Source of the DNA: CAYGZL01 sp964354345 | GTDB lineage: Bacteria; Chloroflexota; Anaerolineae; Anaerolineales; UBA4823 | Assembly (NCBI GenBank): GCA_964354345.1 | Contig: CAYGZL010000053.1 | Coordinates: forward strand, 1-64,000 | Direction: 5' to 3' | Length of the DNA: 64,000 bases | In this document: positions 43,179 through 52,198 of the stretch, piece after piece | How the letters are laid out: each line of letters starts with the position of its first letter | How positions within the stretch are numbered: position 1 is the first letter of the stretch | Position numbers and translations under genes: made by a program | The notes under the pieces: model-generated | Databases searched by the model: none | What the model saw: only the letters and a program-made list of their open reading frames with translations | What the model was told of the DNA's origin: nothing

Positions 43179-44852
43179 TTGAGCCCTCTGCCATCTCTTG
43201 CGCAAAGTTTACAGGGACGTGACCTGGGTCATTTGCGCATTGTTGCTGAATTTTGGGGGGTTGAGTTCAGCGCGCCGGATGCAAAAGTTGGCTTACAACG
43301 CCTTATTCCGTTATTATTACAGAAGGATCAGGTTGTGGAGGTGATTAACTCGCTCCCCGAAGGAGCCCATAAAGCATTGGCAGACATTCAACGCAATGCT
43401 GGGAGGATTACCTGGGCGTTATTCACGAAAAGATATGGTTCTGTCAGGGAAATTGGGGCTGCGCGGCGAGATCGTGAATTGCCTTACCAATACCCCATAT
43501 CACCAGCTGAGGTTCTGTGGTATCGAGGATTGGTGGGGAGGGCGTTTTTCGATGCTGATCCAGGTCCAGAAGAATTTGCCTATATACCAGCTGATTTGCT
43601 CGAGTTACTGCCCAGGATACTCCGACAGGGGATAAAACCGCTGGGAAGACCCGCTACAACAATCGAGAGGACATTCACGCTTACAGCCAACGACCATATA
43701 CTCGATCATGCCTGTACATTGATGGCCGGTTTACGGGCCGGGGTGTCAGACGATGATCTCAACCAGGCTCTTGCGAGTCCATCGGTAGCTTCACCTCCTT
43801 TCCACTTAAACGCTCATATTCTGCGGATAATCCTGGATGATTCTGGGCTAATTGGCGCAGACGGTACGCCTTCACCTGAACCGACCCGTGCCTTCCTTGA
43901 GGCACCCCGTAGTGAAGCGCTGGCGCAACTATACTGGGGTTGGCGAGGAAGCACGCATTTCGATGAGCTACGTAACCTGCCTGGTGTACAAGCTGAAGGT
44001 GAATGGCAAAATAACCCACTGCGCACACGCCAGATGGTTTTGAATTTTCTCGATACCGTACCATTAAAAACCTGGTGGAATATGCCTTCATTTATTTCAG
44101 CAATACGCCAGGTTCAACCAGATTATCAAAGGCCAGCTGGTGATTATGATTCATGGTATCTGCGGGATATTCGGAGTGGTGAATATCTCAGAGGCTTTGA
44201 GCATTGGAATGAGGTGGATGGATATCTCTTGTGTTATCTGCTCGGGGGTCCCTTGTATTGGTTGGGTATCCTAGATTTAGCACAACCAGAGATGAATGCA
44301 CCCTGCACTGCATTTCGTACTTCGGAATGGGCCTTTGATTTACTCAGAGGAGAGGTACCAATTTTGGCTACTCGGGAAGATCAATTAGTCCAGGTCAGTT
44401 CTGAGGCGCGTTTACGTGTGCCACGCCTGGCGCCGCGAGCAGTGCGTTATCAGATTGCTCGTTTTTGTGCCTGGGAAGGGCTGGCAGATGATATTTATTC
44501 TTATCGGATCACGCCACCTTCTTTGGATCGGGCGCGGCAACAGGGATTGCGACCAGGGCAATTAATGGCGATCATTCGGAAATTTGCGGCGGTGGTACCG
44601 CCGTCGTTGGGAAGAGCATTGGATCGATGGGAGGAGCATGGCGCAGAAGCGCGGCTCGAACGGGTTGTTGTGTTACGAATGAGCGATCCAGAGCTGCTTC
44701 AGATACTGCGTAACAGTCGAGCGGCAGGCTTTCTCGGTGATCCATTGGGTCCAACAACCGTGGTGATCAAAGCTGGGGCAGTGAAGAAAGTCTTAGCGAT
44801 ACTGGCTGAGTTGGGTTATCTGGGGGAAGCAGATTTAGAAGGAGAACCATAA
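43179..44852 (+). CDS. Helicase-C/XPB-like domain protein without helicase core
   Basis: 557 residues. The C-terminal part (about 430-550) has the pattern of the helicase C-terminal domain (PF13625-type) seen in XPB-like proteins: RITPPSLDRARQQGLRPGQL, VLRMSDPELLQILRNSRAAG, and TTVVIKAGAVKKVLAILAEL. The N-terminal half is helical and Trp-rich with no Walker motifs, so there is no motor. It may bind DNA. TTG at 43179 with AGGTAAGGAA directly upstream is the likely start. Together with the DUF429 (nuclease-like) gene upstream this is a possible DNA-handling pair. Confidence 0.65.
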   Translation: MSPLPSLAQSLQGRDLGHLRIVAEFWGVEFSAPDAKVGLQRLIPLLLQKDQVVEVINSLPEGAHKALADIQRNAGRITWALFTKRYGSVREIGAARRDRELPYQYPISPAEVLWYRGLVGRAFFDADPGPEEFAYIPADLLELLPRILRQGIKPLGRPATTIERTFTLTANDHILDHACTLMAGLRAGVSDDDLNQALASPSVASPPFHLNAHILRIILDDSGLIGADGTPSPEPTRAFLEAPRSEALAQLYWGWRGSTHFDELRNLPGVQAEGEWQNNPLRTRQMVLNFLDTVPLKTWWNMPSFISAIRQVQPDYQRPAGDYDSWYLRDIRSGEYLRGFEHWNEVDGYLLCYLLGGPLYWLGILDLAQPEMNAPCTAFRTSEWAFDLLRGEVPILATREDQLVQVSSEARLRVPRLAPRAVRYQIARFCAWEGLADDIYSYRITPPSLDRARQQGLRPGQLMAIIRKFAAVVPPSLGRALDRWEEHGAEARLERVVVLRMSDPELLQILRNSRAAGFLGDPLGPTTVVIKAGAVKKVLAILAELGYLGEADLEGEP

Positions 44853-44855
44853 ACA

Positions 44856-44890
44856 AGGATTTTGCGAGTTTGAGCGCCTCGCAAAATCCT
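44856..44890 (+). terminator. Perfect 13-bp stem-loop after the helicase-C-like gene
   Basis: AGGATTTTGCGAG (44856-44868), 9-nt loop, CTCGCAAAATCCT (44878-44890). It begins 3 bp after the stop codon but has no T-tract, so intrinsic termination is uncertain. Two further short hairpins follow (CCTGGA/TCCAGG near 44920 and CGCTG/CAGCG near 44955). Confidence 0.5.
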
Positions 44891-45138
44891 GGTCGTAATC
44901 GCCGGAGAGACTCTTTTCCTGGATTTATTCCAGGTCATATCTGGTGTTTTTCCGCTGTCTGATCAGCGTTTCTAGCAAAGGGGAACTCTTATTCCAATAG
45001 ACTATGCTAGTCATTTGCCAGCTTATTGTCTGAGCAGCTCCGGCGTATTCAATTGTCAGATATAGAATAGCAAAATATACCGCCCGATTTCAGGTGTCGA
45101 ATGTAATGAAAATCAGGTGACATTCATCTTAATTGAGA

Positions 45139-45855
45139 TTAGTGATACCCTCGCTGACGTGCCTCAGTAAGAATGGATTGCGTGGCGGTAGCCCCAACCC
45201 GCGAGACGCCTAAAGCCCGCACTCGTAAAAGATCATCGAGTGTACGGATGCCGCCAGCAGCTTTCACCTGAATGGAGGGGAGAGTTTCCCTACGCATTAA
45301 AGATAAGTCATTATCGGTGGCTCCGGAGTAAGCATAATATCCATTGGGTTGCTTGACAAATCCATACCCGGTTGAAGTTTTCACAAAAGCCACAGCAAGT
45401 TGGTTGCAGATATGGCATAGCTGGATTTTTACAGAATCATCTAGAAGATAATCATTCTCGAAGATTATTTTCAACAACGCACCCCGGTCAACGGTAAGTG
45501 CATTAACTTGTTGAATTTCACCTGTAATATAATCCCAATCCCGACTTAGAACCTTACCTATATTAACAACCATATCTAACTCGATCGCACCCTGTTCAAG
45601 CGCCAGGTCGGCTTCACGCAGTTTAATATAGACCTGGTTACTGCCATGAGGAAAGCCAACCACGGTGCCAACCAGGACCTCGCTCCCCCTTAAAATATGG
45701 CAAGCCAGAGGAACCGCGTAGGGTTTTATACACACGGAAGCAACCTGGTATTTAACGGCTAACTCACACCCAGCGCTCAGTTCAGTGTCAGTCAGGGTGG
45801 GATGGAGCAGCGAGTGGTCAATCATCTTCGCGATGGTAAGGATGGATTCGGACAT
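45139..45855 (-). CDS. deoC: Deoxyribose-phosphate aldolase, second copy
   Basis: 238 residues. KMIDHSLLHPTLTDTELSAG, then VGTVVGFPHGSNQ, GAIELDMVVNIGKVL, KIIFENDYLL, the Schiff-base Lys in FVKTSTGYGF and VKAAGGIRTLDDLL. This matches DeoC well. It is distinct from the copy at 15560 (about half the residues differ by eye), and a tail loop after KTSTGY (VKQPNGYYAYSG) is longer than usual. It lies 4 bp downstream of a truncated degV. Two deoC genes in one window suggest two separate deoxynucleoside or pentose pathways. Confidence 0.93.
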   Translation of the reverse strand: MSESILTIAKMIDHSLLHPTLTDTELSAGCELAVKYQVASVCIKPYAVPLACHILRGSEVLVGTVVGFPHGSNQVYIKLREADLALEQGAIELDMVVNIGKVLSRDWDYITGEIQQVNALTVDRGALLKIIFENDYLLDDSVKIQLCHICNQLAVAFVKTSTGYGFVKQPNGYYAYSGATDNDLSLMRRETLPSIQVKAAGGIRTLDDLLRVRALGVSRVGATATQSILTEARQRGYH

Positions 45856-45859
45856 AGCA

Positions 45860-46273
45860 TCAGACTGCGGTGATTAAGGCTACGCCGACGACTCCAGCGC
45901 CGGCATGTATGGATAGGCCTGGGGTTAATTCACAGTGTAAAATTTCCGTCAGGCAGGATAAACGTTGGCGTAACAGGGCTTCGAACTCCCTGGCCTGGTC
46001 TGGAACAATCACATGGAGAACTGCCATACGCTCAAAGGTTTTATCCTGGGCAGCTTTCTGACATAATTCGATTACGCGTGCCCAGGCTTTCTGGCGGGTG
46101 CGGACTTTCTCCAGCATATCCAACCGGCCTTCACAGATAGTGAGGATCGGTTTAATATTCAAGAGCGTTCCCATCCCTGACGCCAGATGCCCAACCCGAC
46201 CACTCATGGCGAGATATTTTAATGTCGCCAAGGCCGTGAACAAGTGAGTTCGGCAACAAATGATGAGAAGCAC
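45860..46273 (-). pseudogene. Truncated DegV-family protein (C-terminal half only)
   Basis: 137 residues against the usual ~280. The segment LATLKYLAMSGRVGHLASGM, then GTLLNIKPILTICEGRLD and KVRTRQKAWARVIELC is the C-terminal domain of DegV fatty-acid-binding proteins. The N-terminal half with its conserved D-S-x-x-x loop is missing and no other frame upstream (46274-46372) supplies it. The start (GTG at 46271-46273) has no good ribosome-binding site. It is probably a decayed gene, although a short stand-alone domain cannot be ruled out. Confidence 0.7.
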
Positions 46274-46372
46274 GATCCGATTATACCTGCTGGTTCATGG
46301 AGGGGGTAGATCAAAACCCAGAGCTAAATTTATGGTAAGATGATATATATCCAGGTTCACAGGAATTAACTT

Positions 46373-47431
46373 ATGAATTTTGATACACCTCATCGGCGTT
46401 TCAACCCATTAACGGGTGAATGGGTGTTGGTATCACCCCATCGCGCTCGCCGGCCCTGGTTGGGTCAGGTCGAAAAATCACCTCCTGCGAATTTACCAGC
46501 TTATGATGCCACATGTTATCTTTGTCCAGGAAATGAACGGGCGGGCGGTAAAAGAAATCCGACTTACACGGGAACCTATGTATTCGATAACGATTTCCCT
46601 GCCTTACTTTTAAACCCACCCCAGGAGCCTAAGCCGGAGATGGATGTACGGATGCCAGAGAACACTGCAATTTATGCCGTAGAAGCAGTGGAAGGGATCT
46701 GCCGGGTAGTATGTTTTTCTGAAAGACATGACCTGTCATTGCCAGAATTAACTCAAGTTGAGGTGGAAAATGTCATCCGCACCTGGACTGATCAAACGAT
46801 TGATCTCGGGCGGCGGGATTTCTGTAATTATGTACAGGTGTTTGAAAACAAGGGGGAGATGATGGGTTGTTCAAATCCCCACCCCCACAGCCAGATCTGG
46901 TCTTCAAGTATCCTTCCGGTCGAACCTGCCAAGGAATTAGCCACACAGGAAGCTTATTTATATAAAAAAGATCGCTGCCTGATCTGTGATATTCTGGATG
47001 CGGAACGAGCCAATAGTGACAGAATCGTCTTGAGCAATGATCATTTTTCTGCTTTGATACCTTTTTGGGCAATCTGGCCGTTTGAAGTCTTGTTGATTGG
47101 TCATCGGCATAACGCCGCATTAGCAAATTTATCCCCTGAAGAAGTCAGTGGGCTGGCAGATATCATGCGGCGGTTGACGGCGCGTTATGATAATTTATTC
47201 GAAATATCTTTCCCGTATTCAATGGGTTTCCATCAAGCGCCGACGGATGGAAAGAATTATCCAGGCTGGCATCTACATGCTCATTATTATCCTCCGCTAC
47301 TACGTTCAGCCACAGTACGAAAGTTCATGGTTGGGTATGAGATGTTGGCGATGCCTCAACGTGACCTTACCCCAGAAACGGCCGCAGCACGTCTGAGGTC
47401 GTTGAGCGATATCCACTACCGGTCAATATGA
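46373..47431 (+). CDS. galT: Galactose-1-phosphate uridylyltransferase
   Basis: 352 residues. RRFNPLTGEWVLVSPHRARR is the N-terminus, CYLCPGNERAGG supplies two zinc Cys residues, and the nucleophilic His is in CSNPHPHSQIW. The C-terminal half repeats the fold (FHQAPTDGKNYPGWHLHAHY). It exchanges UDP between glucose 1-phosphate and galactose 1-phosphate. galK lies 7.5 kb away on the other strand. It overlaps the dehydrogenase start by 4 bp (ATGA). Confidence 0.96.
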   Translation: MNFDTPHRRFNPLTGEWVLVSPHRARRPWLGQVEKSPPANLPAYDATCYLCPGNERAGGKRNPTYTGTYVFDNDFPALLLNPPQEPKPEMDVRMPENTAIYAVEAVEGICRVVCFSERHDLSLPELTQVEVENVIRTWTDQTIDLGRRDFCNYVQVFENKGEMMGCSNPHPHSQIWSSSILPVEPAKELATQEAYLYKKDRCLICDILDAERANSDRIVLSNDHFSALIPFWAIWPFEVLLIGHRHNAALANLSPEEVSGLADIMRRLTARYDNLFEISFPYSMGFHQAPTDGKNYPGWHLHAHYYPPLLRSATVRKFMVGYEMLAMPQRDLTPETAAARLRSLSDIHYRSI

Positions 47432-48447
47432 TCCCCGATATTGAAGTCCTTGTCACCTTACCATTTACTGAGGAGCAACTGGCGCGCCTGTCTTCTTTAT
47501 ATTCACGGGTGCGAATAACTCAGCTTCGTACCCGGCACGCGGAAGAGGTGCCAGCTGAAGTGTGGCAACGCACGGAGGTGCTCTATACCAACCGGGTGCT
47601 GCCAACACCTGAACAAGCGCCGGTCCTACGGTGGATTCAATTTCATTGGGCGGGGATAGATCATGCTCTGAATGCGCCCATATTAATGAAGCCAGGCGTG
47701 ATCGCCACCAGTCTGAGTGGTGCATCAGCCACGCAGGTGGCTGAATATGTGGTGATGATGTTACTCAGTCTGGGACATCGGTTACCCAGCTTGATGGCGC
47801 ATCAACGTGCGGGGGATTGGCCGAAAGAACGCTGGGAACGGTTCAGTCCACGTGAGTTACGCGATGCTACGGTCGGGATCATCGGGTATGGCAGCATAGG
47901 TCGCCAGGTGGCTCGTTTGCTCCATCCTTTTGGCGCGCATATCCTGGCGACAAAACGCGACGCGATGCATCCCCAAGATGAGGGTTACACACCCACGGGA
48001 TTTGGAGATCCAGAGGGGGATTATCTACAGCGATTGTATCCAGCGGTGGCTATAAAATCGATGGTGAAGGAATGCGATTTTCTTGTGATCACCGTACCGC
48101 TTTGTGAGGGTACACGAAATTTGGTCGACGCTGGGATTATTGAAGCAATGAAGCCGAACACATTTATCGTTGATGTCTCCCGAGGTGGTGTGGTAGATCA
48201 TGAGGCTTTGGTAGAGGCGTTGAGGAGCAATCGGATTGCTGGGGCGGCCCTGGATGTTTATCCTGAGGAGCCGCTGCCTGGTGGAAGTTTGTTGTGGAAA
48301 TTAAACAATGTAATTCTCACGCCGCACATCTCAGGCAACTCGCCCTATTATGATGATCGTGCGATCACATTATTCGAAAAAAACCTGGCATCTTACCTGG
48401 CTGGTAAGCCGTTATTCAATTGTATTGATCTGGCGCGGGGGTATTAA
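47428..48447 (+). CDS. D-2-hydroxyacid dehydrogenase
   Basis: 339 residues. The NAD domain has TVGIIGYGSIGRQVARLL; the catalytic Arg is in VDVSRGGVVDHEAL, the Glu in YPEEPLPGGS and the His in LTPHISGNSP. The family reduces 2-oxo acids or oxidises D-2-hydroxy acids. An inserted segment with GFGDPEGDYLQRLYPAV is slightly longer than usual. It overlaps the end of galT by 4 bp and the HAD gene by 1 bp, so the three are co-translated; the physiological link is not clear. Confidence 0.9.
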   Translation: MIPDIEVLVTLPFTEEQLARLSSLYSRVRITQLRTRHAEEVPAEVWQRTEVLYTNRVLPTPEQAPVLRWIQFHWAGIDHALNAPILMKPGVIATSLSGASATQVAEYVVMMLLSLGHRLPSLMAHQRAGDWPKERWERFSPRELRDATVGIIGYGSIGRQVARLLHPFGAHILATKRDAMHPQDEGYTPTGFGDPEGDYLQRLYPAVAIKSMVKECDFLVITVPLCEGTRNLVDAGIIEAMKPNTFIVDVSRGGVVDHEALVEALRSNRIAGAALDVYPEEPLPGGSLLWKLNNVILTPHISGNSPYYDDRAITLFEKNLASYLAGKPLFNCIDLARGY

Positions 48448-49184
48448 TGAGACGGTTTAATGTAATTTTGTTTGACCTGGGCAGTACCCTGATCTATTTT
48501 GATGGAGAATGGTCGGGTGTGTTCGCTGAAGCGGGATCTTCTCTCTATCGGTGTTTGGATCAACATGGTTTAATTTTGGATCGAATAATTTTTCTGCGCG
48601 AATTTCAGAACTCACTCGAAGCCTATTACCGGGAACGCGATACCGAATTCCTTGAATACACAACCTCCTATGTACTTCGGAATGTATTAGCACGACATGG
48701 GTATCCTGCCATCGCAGATGAATTATTAAGGCAGGCAATTGATGCGATGTATTCAGTAACTCAAACTCATTGGCATATTGAACTGGATGCTCATGATACT
48801 TTAAGATGGCTGATGAGTCACGGATATCGGTTGGGAATGGTTTCAAACGCCGGCGATGACAAGGATGTTCAGACATTGATCGATAATGCTAACCTGCGTG
48901 GCTATTTCGAGGTGATCATCACCTCCGCCTCGCTGGGGATCCGGAAACCAAATCCACGGATATTTTGGTCGGTTCTTGATAAGATGTTGGTTCCTCGAAA
49001 TGGGGTGGCGATGATAGGTGATACACTCGGGGCGGATATCCTTGGAGCCCGGAATGCCGGTATATATAGCATCTGGATCACTCGCCGGGCCGACACACCT
49101 GATAATCAATCGCATCGGGAAACGATATTTCCCGATGCGTCGATTACAACGCTGGATGAATTACCCCAATTATTAGGGGATTGA
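48447..49184 (+). CDS. HAD-superfamily hydrolase
   Basis: 245 residues. Motif I is ILFDLGSTLIYF, in which the second Asp of the usual DxD is replaced by Ser (DLGST), motif II is LGMVSNAGDD and motif III/IV SLGIRKPNPRIFWSVLDKM and MIGDTLGADILGAR. The missing second Asp suggests altered phosphatase chemistry, but such variants occur. It shares one base with the dehydrogenase (TAATG). A perfect 12-bp inverted repeat lies near the 3' end (see 49111). Confidence 0.88.
   Translation: MRRFNVILFDLGSTLIYFDGEWSGVFAEAGSSLYRCLDQHGLILDRIIFLREFQNSLEAYYRERDTEFLEYTTSYVLRNVLARHGYPAIADELLRQAIDAMYSVTQTHWHIELDAHDTLRWLMSHGYRLGMVSNAGDDKDVQTLIDNANLRGYFEVIITSASLGIRKPNPRIFWSVLDKMLVPRNGVAMIGDTLGADILGARNAGIYSIWITRRADTPDNQSHRETIFPDASITTLDELPQLLGD
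49111..49139. repeat. Perfect 12-bp inverted repeat inside the HAD gene
   Basis: CGCATCGGGAAA (49111-49122), CGATA loop, TTTCCCGATGCG (49128-49139). It lies within the last 25 codons of the HAD gene. A repeat this long and perfect in coding DNA is unlikely by chance; it may form an mRNA hairpin or be a relic of a small insertion. Confidence 0.8.
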
Positions 49185-49191
49185 TCTCTAC

Positions 49192-50430
49192 TTATGGGAT
49201 TATTGAACCTGGTTGTTCTAGATTTGCTGGTCGGGGTTCAAGAGTAACAGGCACGGAGATGGTTTTTCCATCGCGTACAATCGTCAAGGTTATTTTTTGA
49301 CCCGGCGAAGTACTTAAGGCTACATAGATTAATAGATCGTCAAAAGAGTTAACCGGGTTACCATCAATTGCGGTGATAACATCTCCGCCGGTGGGTACAT
49401 CCCTACCGTTGATCGTGACTGAACCTGTCGAACCTCGTAATCCGGCCTTTTCAGCAGGCCCATCCTGGATGATGACATCCAGGTAGGCACCTTGTTCGAT
49501 GTTTAAATTTTCCCCTTTGGCGATCGTGGGATTCAGATCACCGCCCTGGACACCGACCCAGGGCCAGCTATACTTGCCATTTATAATCAGGCTCGGGATG
49601 ACACGTTTTACCACACTCACTGGGATAGCAAAACCTACGCCACTATTGCTACGACTGGTACTGCCAGTTTCAATTTGAGCATTAATCCCGATCACTTCAC
49701 CCTGAAGGTTAAGCAACGGTCCACCCGAATTACCCGGGTTAATCGCAGCATCGGTTTGTACTGCCTGAGGAATGCGGAATGTGTTGAGGGCTGGGATTGT
49801 ACGTCCGAGCGCGGAGACAATGCCCTTGCTCAGAGAACCACCCAATCCGAAGGGATTGCCGATAGCGACTACAGTTTGTCCGACTTGCACCGAGGCAATA
49901 TCACCCAATGGGAGAGGTTGAATTCCTTCCGGCATGTCGCTTACTTGAATCACCGCCAGGTCAGAGCTGTAATCTTGACCAACAATCTTAGCAGGTCGAG
50001 TAATGCCAGTGGAAAAGATCACATCGAGCTGATCAGAGCCTTCGACGACATGTGCATTGGTAATAATGTGTCCCTGAGTGTCATACACAAAACCGGAGCC
50101 AGTTCCTGAAGCTACAATCGCGTTGCTTTCTTGAAGGTAGATAATAATATTAACTACTGCAGGATTTACTCGTTTATAAAGTGCTATTAAACTTGTCTGA
50201 TCATCCTGTTCAGTTGTCAGTGGAGTAGACGGAGGAAGATTGGCTGACTGAGTTTGAACCGGTGCCAGGGTTGGCTGAACCGGGATAACAGCAATAGTAG
50301 TTTCGGGGGATGGTTGAGAACCAACGCTGATGGGTAAGTTAGTAGATAAACTGCATGCCAGAATGAGTACTGGTATGAGAACAAAAATCCACAACAGCCT
50401 ATGGTTGATAGTAGGAGCCGGGGTATTCAT
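49192..50430 (-). CDS. HtrA/DegP-type serine protease lipoprotein with PDZ domain
   Basis: 412 residues. Lipobox LILAC (Cys26) follows a membrane segment, then a Pro/Thr/Gln-rich linker, the protease with His127 (TNAHVVEG), Asp157 (SSDLAV) and Ser235 (GNSGGP), and one PDZ domain (about 290-400, GLRGSTGSVTINGRD, GDVITAIDGNPVNS). It should be on the outer face of the membrane and degrade or refold damaged proteins. AGGA lies eight bases before the ATG at 50430; the frame opens with a GTG two codons earlier. A 251-bp intergenic region with the mscL terminator lies upstream. Confidence 0.93.
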   Translation of the reverse strand: MNTPAPTINHRLLWIFVLIPVLILACSLSTNLPISVGSQPSPETTIAVIPVQPTLAPVQTQSANLPPSTPLTTEQDDQTSLIALYKRVNPAVVNIIIYLQESNAIVASGTGSGFVYDTQGHIITNAHVVEGSDQLDVIFSTGITRPAKIVGQDYSSDLAVIQVSDMPEGIQPLPLGDIASVQVGQTVVAIGNPFGLGGSLSKGIVSALGRTIPALNTFRIPQAVQTDAAINPGNSGGPLLNLQGEVIGINAQIETGSTSRSNSGVGFAIPVSVVKRVIPSLIINGKYSWPWVGVQGGDLNPTIAKGENLNIEQGAYLDVIIQDGPAEKAGLRGSTGSVTINGRDVPTGGDVITAIDGNPVNSFDDLLIYVALSTSPGQKITLTIVRDGKTISVPVTLEPRPANLEQPGSIIP

Positions 50431-50625
50431 TAACACACATCCTATCTCTTAATATTTTATTCAGAAAATCAGAAAATAATTTTCGAGCCCTTTTAATGTA
50501 TCTGTTTAAATTAAAAATTGGATGAACCGAAGATGAGTAATCAGTATATGTATCAAATGTTACCGCGACAACGTTGCTTGCCCATGAATATATATTAAGA
50601 GAACCTCTCAATGACTAATATAATA

Positions 50626-50663
50626 AATAAACAAGACTCATCCCACGTATAAGGAATGAGTCT
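50626..50663 (-). terminator. Rho-independent terminator of mscL
   Basis: On the minus strand AGACTCATTCC (50663-50653), 8-nt loop, GGGATGAGTCT (50644-50634), then TGTTTATTTATT. The stem is 11 bp with one G-U-type mismatch. It follows the mscL stop by about 18 bases. Confidence 0.85.
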
Positions 50664-50681
50664 CCTGGTCAGCCTACTGGG

Positions 50682-51116
50682 TTATAGTTGGGAAGTACAA
50701 TTGGGGCAACGAGTTGCTTCCATAGGAATTTGGGTTTTGCAAAAGGTGCATTCCTTGGTCGTTGGGGCTGGAGCTGGCGCTTTAGCTGGTTGATATACTT
50801 TGTTGATCGCCCGCACAACCAAGAAAATGACGAGGGCAATGATCAAGAACTCGATGATGACGTTCAGGAAGATGCCATAATTGAGGGTGGGTATGCCAGC
50901 GTCTTTGGCTGCTTTAAGGGAGTCAATCGGTTGACCAGTCAAATTAACAAACAGGTTAGTAAAATCTACTTTCCCAAGGAGCAAGCCGATCGGAGGCATA
51001 ATGATATCATTTACTAATGAGGAGACGATCTTGCCAAACGCGCCACCGATAATGACTCCTACGGCGAGATCCAATACATTCCCTCTTAGAACAAATGCTC
51101 GAAACTCTTTTAACAC
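50682..51116 (-). CDS. mscL: Large-conductance mechanosensitive channel with C-terminal zinc ribbon
   Basis: 144 residues. The N-terminal FRAFVLRGNVLDLAVGVIIG and GAFGKIVSSLVNDIIMPPIG are the MscL pore helix, the second membrane segment is FLNVIIEFLIIALVIFLVVR, and a Pro/Ala-rich linker leads to a zinc ribbon with CTFC and CPNC pairs, absent from the standard protein. MscL releases solutes on osmotic downshock. GTG start with AAGGA eight bases upstream. The added zinc ribbon replaces the normal C-terminal helix bundle. Confidence 0.95.
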   Translation of the reverse strand: MLKEFRAFVLRGNVLDLAVGVIIGGAFGKIVSSLVNDIIMPPIGLLLGKVDFTNLFVNLTGQPIDSLKAAKDAGIPTLNYGIFLNVIIEFLIIALVIFLVVRAINKVYQPAKAPAPAPTTKECTFCKTQIPMEATRCPNCTSQL

Positions 51117-51235
51117 AGTGATTGTCCTTTCAGGTTTTCCTTAATCTATAGTTTGGTAGAGTTATGAAAAACAGGTTAATGGTACACTGCTTTGAAAAAA
51201 TTGTTCAGTAGAAGTAGAAAATCAATAAATTCTGA

Positions 51236-52183
51236 TTATTCAATATCAAGATCGAACCGGTCATTGGACAAACCCGTGGAAGTGACTCGATCGAACTCAA
51301 AAATACTTCCGATCGAACGGGGTGAGTCAAGTTGCTCTCGCTTGATTATGACCACCCCATCCGCACGAGTAGATTGATACCATTTAACGAGTTGGATTTG
51401 TCCGGTACAAATTTCGATACAGGTTATCCCCTGTGGGTGAACGCAACATCCACTGTTGAAAAAAGGTGGATCGTCAATGGAGGGAAAGCGGGGGCGGTGG
51501 GTGTGACCGGCGACGAGAGGTTGTTGGTTCTCAAGAATCCATTCTACCAGGCGATTTTCTATCTGGTCTCGTTTCTTGTAGTTGATGGCGGCTCGTGTTG
51601 TATCGTTAATCCCCAGTAATTGAGCCCGGCGCCAGAAAACACGGGCCATCCAACGGTCAAAGCGCCAAAAATGATCGACAAGAGGGTCGCATTGGTGCCC
51701 ATGGACGAGGAATATCTTCTGATGGGTTGGGGTATATTGTAGCGTTAACCCTTCATGAACAACGATTTCCGGGAATAAGGGTATTGTTTTTCCAGATCTC
51801 CCCTGACGAAATTGGTATAGAGTTTTGGCAACTTTACGAGGATCTTTGCGTTCACAATCGTGATTGCCGTATAGAAGGTAAAACCGATTATCTTCGTAGA
51901 ACCGCCGAAGGATAGAAAAGATATCGGCATGAATCCGACGGATAATGCGGAACTCCCAATTTTCCCATAACTCATCGCCATCGCCTAACTCTAGATATGT
52001 ATATCCCAACCGATAATAATGATCTAAAACATGTAGATAGATGCCCTGGTTATGGAGCAGGTCATCTGCCCAACTGCCATCGCCCCGATGACAGTCACTC
52101 ATCAGGACAAGCTGCGACGCATCGTCGAAGGGGATAATGGGGGCAGATTGGAAAACTTGACTCAGGCGCTGGTGAAAATTCAT
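51236..52183 (-). CDS. Metallophosphoesterase
   Basis: 315 residues. The two-metal motifs are all present: MSDCHRGDG (DxH), GDGDEL (GDxxD), YGNHDCE (GNHD/E), VHGHQCDP and AGHTHRP. A long Arg/Lys-rich insert sits in the middle. The exact substrate (a nucleotide, cyclic dinucleotide or lipid) is not clear. It ends 119 bp before the mscL start region on the same strand and begins 15 bp after the acyl-CoA synthetase gene. Confidence 0.88.
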   Translation of the reverse strand: MNFHQRLSQVFQSAPIIPFDDASQLVLMSDCHRGDGSWADDLLHNQGIYLHVLDHYYRLGYTYLELGDGDELWENWEFRIIRRIHADIFSILRRFYEDNRFYLLYGNHDCERKDPRKVAKTLYQFRQGRSGKTIPLFPEIVVHEGLTLQYTPTHQKIFLVHGHQCDPLVDHFWRFDRWMARVFWRRAQLLGINDTTRAAINYKKRDQIENRLVEWILENQQPLVAGHTHRPRFPSIDDPPFFNSGCCVHPQGITCIEICTGQIQLVKWYQSTRADGVVIIKREQLDSPRSIGSIFEFDRVTSTGLSNDRFDLDIE

Positions 52184-52198
52184 ATGTGGCTGTATAAG

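Noticed and set aside
48447..48520. HAD gene read as a pseudogene because DxD is DLGST
   Set aside because: The rest of the family motifs and the length are intact, and the gene is translationally coupled; a variant HAD is more likely than decay.
50399..50611. 70-codon minus-strand frame upstream of the HtrA gene
   Set aside because: Low-complexity AT-rich sequence, overlaps the HtrA start, no ribosome-binding site or motif; probably promoter and leader DNA.
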